Assembly: GCA_027886785.1 (NCBI GenBank)
Contig: JAPCJV010000062.1
Span: 1-8,238, forward strand
DNA from: Nitrososphaerota archaeon
GTDB taxonomy: Archaea; Thermoproteota; Nitrososphaeria; Nitrososphaerales; CADDZS01
Direction: 5' to 3'
Length of the DNA stretch: 8,238 nt
Numbering within the stretch: position 1 is the first letter of the stretch; every line of letters starts with the position of its first letter. Below are positions 7,408-8,238 of the stretch, in pieces. Both the position numbers and the translations under genes were made by a program. The notes under the pieces were generated by a model. The model did not search any database. It saw only the letters and a list, made by a program, of their open reading frames with translations, and was not told the origin of the DNA.

Positions 7408-7537
7408 CGATGTGCCTCACGTCTGACATGAGCTATGAAAAATGGATTAGAAATACACCACTATTGGTGAGTTTGCACTTAACCCTGAATCCATAGAAGC
7501 GCACGCTTTTATTATGAATCAGATTTCATAAGAGCCT
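7408..7537. promoter_or_regulatory. Divergent promoter region between the CMD-family and amidohydrolase genes
   Basis: These 130 bp hold the promoters of two oppositely oriented genes that probably share a pathway. For the plus-strand gene, CTTTTATTAT at 7505-7514 is centred about 28 bp before ATG 7538, TATA-like and at leaderless distance. For the minus-strand gene, TTTTTCATA (minus strand, about 7435-7443) lies some 31 bp before GTG 7407. A small inverted repeat lies between them. Confidence 0.4.
7456..7469. repeat. Inverted repeat CACCA-CTAT-TGGTG, possible operator
   Basis: Two perfect 5-bp arms (7456-7460 and 7465-7469) flank a 4-base centre in the middle of the divergent promoter region. 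The position suits a regulator acting on both the CMD-family and the amidohydrolase gene. Arms this short can occur by chance, and no second copy was noticed in the other intergenic regions. Confidence 0.25.
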
Positions 7538-8238
7538 ATGATTATCGACGCACAGCATCATTACCGGGCCATCGGTCCCATTTCAGCTGATATGAAATCG
7601 CGTCTGAGATGGATGGACGAATCTGGAATTGATGTAGCGGTCCTTACCAATAACACGCAAGTGCTAACGAAGAGTGTGCAGGGAAAGGATGATTTTGGGT
7701 TGACGACCTGGATCCGGTGGAATGACGAACTTGCCGAGGTAGAAAGACAGCATCCCGATCGCTTTGTGGCTAGCCCGTCGATCCCCATTTTTGATGCGAA
7801 AACTGCCTTGAATGAGTTAGAACGGGTCGTCAGTACAAACGAAGCCAAGGCCGTTATAATCCAGCCGCTCAAATGGAGGATCGATCAAGGGTATCTGGAT
7901 CCTTTCTACGAGAAATTGAACGACCTCAGATTACCTTTGTTCTTTCATCCAGTCAACACCGACTTGGTCGTAGACAAAGCCGTGGACGAAATGAGAGGTG
8001 TGTATGGTTTCGCCTTCAACACGACCATTGCACTTTCTTGTTTCATGACTTCCGGAATCCTAGATAAGTACCCACATCTGAAACTCGTGATTCCTCACCT
8101 CGGTGGTGCGCTGCCGTTCCTCTTGGGCAGGTTGGACCTAAAGTACGATACAGGGAATTATCAGGCGTCCCGTCCTCCCTCAGAATATTTCGGTAACTTC
8201 TACTTTGACGTGGTTGCATATTCGAAAAAGGCAGTTGA
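7538..8238 (+). CDS. Amidohydrolase_2 / ACMSD-like metal-dependent hydrolase or decarboxylase, partial at C-terminus
   Basis: The frame is open to the right edge: 233 codons of a protein usually about 280-350 long. It is a TIM-barrel enzyme of the amidohydrolase_2 family, which includes aminocarboxymuconate-semialdehyde decarboxylase and related acid decarboxylases and lactone hydrolases. Visible sites are MIIDAQHHY at the N-terminus, FFHPV with metal-ligand His137, and VIPHLGGALPFLLGRLD with catalytic-type His187. YFGNFYFDVVAYS near the edge matches the block before the final metal-ligand Asp, which lies outside the window. The canonical DxHxH reads DAQHH, so the first metal His is Gln6 and the second, His8, is kept. 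ATG 7538 places the DxHxH-like motif at the usual N-terminal position and has a TATA-like box upstream. The neighbouring divergent CMD-family gene supports a role in ring-cleavage or dicarboxylate breakdown. The substrate is unknown. Confidence 0.88.
   Translation, partial: MIIDAQHHYRAIGPISADMKSRLRWMDESGIDVAVLTNNTQVLTKSVQGKDDFGLTTWIRWNDELAEVERQHPDRFVASPSIPIFDAKTALNELERVVSTNEAKAVIIQPLKWRIDQGYLDPFYEKLNDLRLPLFFHPVNTDLVVDKAVDEMRGVYGFAFNTTIALSCFMTSGILDKYPHLKLVIPHLGGALPFLLGRLDLKYDTGNYQASRPPSEYFGNFYFDVVAYSKKAV

Noticed and set aside
7034..7426. 130-codon plus-strand open frame
   Set aside because: It is antisense to the CMD-family gene, which carries clear family motifs; the plus-strand product shows none.

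Overview
The window is densely coding and of moderate GC. It carries six protein genes, two of them cut by the window edges, and all are metabolic. I see no rRNA, tRNA, CRISPR array, transposase, integrase or phage gene. The source is probably a prokaryote with archaeal-type transcription signals. Three of the six genes have an AT-rich TATA-like box centred about 25-29 bp before the start codon, with little or no Shine-Dalgarno sequence, as expected of leaderless archaeal mRNAs. A fused ADP-forming acyl-CoA synthetase fits an archaeon too, but the enzyme families also occur in bacteria (Chloroflexota, Proteobacteria). The archaeal assignment is therefore an inference of modest confidence.

Layout. 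Positions 1-2120 (minus strand) hold most of a molybdenum hydroxylase large subunit (xanthine dehydrogenase / aldehyde oxidase / CoxL superfamily), whose C-terminus lies off the left edge. A divergent intergenic region of about 200 bp follows. Then come three genes on the plus strand: a fused alpha-beta NDP-forming acyl-CoA synthetase (2322-4445), an MmgE/PrpD-family protein (4570-5955) and a TAXI-like solute-binding-fold protein with no signal peptide (6049-6981). A carboxymuconolactone decarboxylase-family gene (6991-7407, minus) converges on the last of these with a 9-bp gap. A 130-bp divergent promoter region separates it from an amidohydrolase_2 / ACMSD-like gene (7538 to the right edge, plus).

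Taken together, the set looks like part of a catabolic island for an aromatic, heterocyclic or dicarboxylic organic acid. The Mo enzyme could hydroxylate a ring or oxidise an aldehyde. The CMD-family and amidohydrolase_2 proteins belong to families that decarboxylate or hydrolyse ring-cleavage intermediates. MmgE/PrpD proteins dehydrate, decarboxylate or epimerise polycarboxylic acids. The NDP-forming synthetase could interconvert the resulting acid and its CoA thioester with ATP. The substrate cannot be read from the sequence. The most unusual points are the cytosolic TAXI-like protein, the altered active-site positions in the MmgE/PrpD protein, and the Gln in place of the first metal-binding His in the amidohydrolase.
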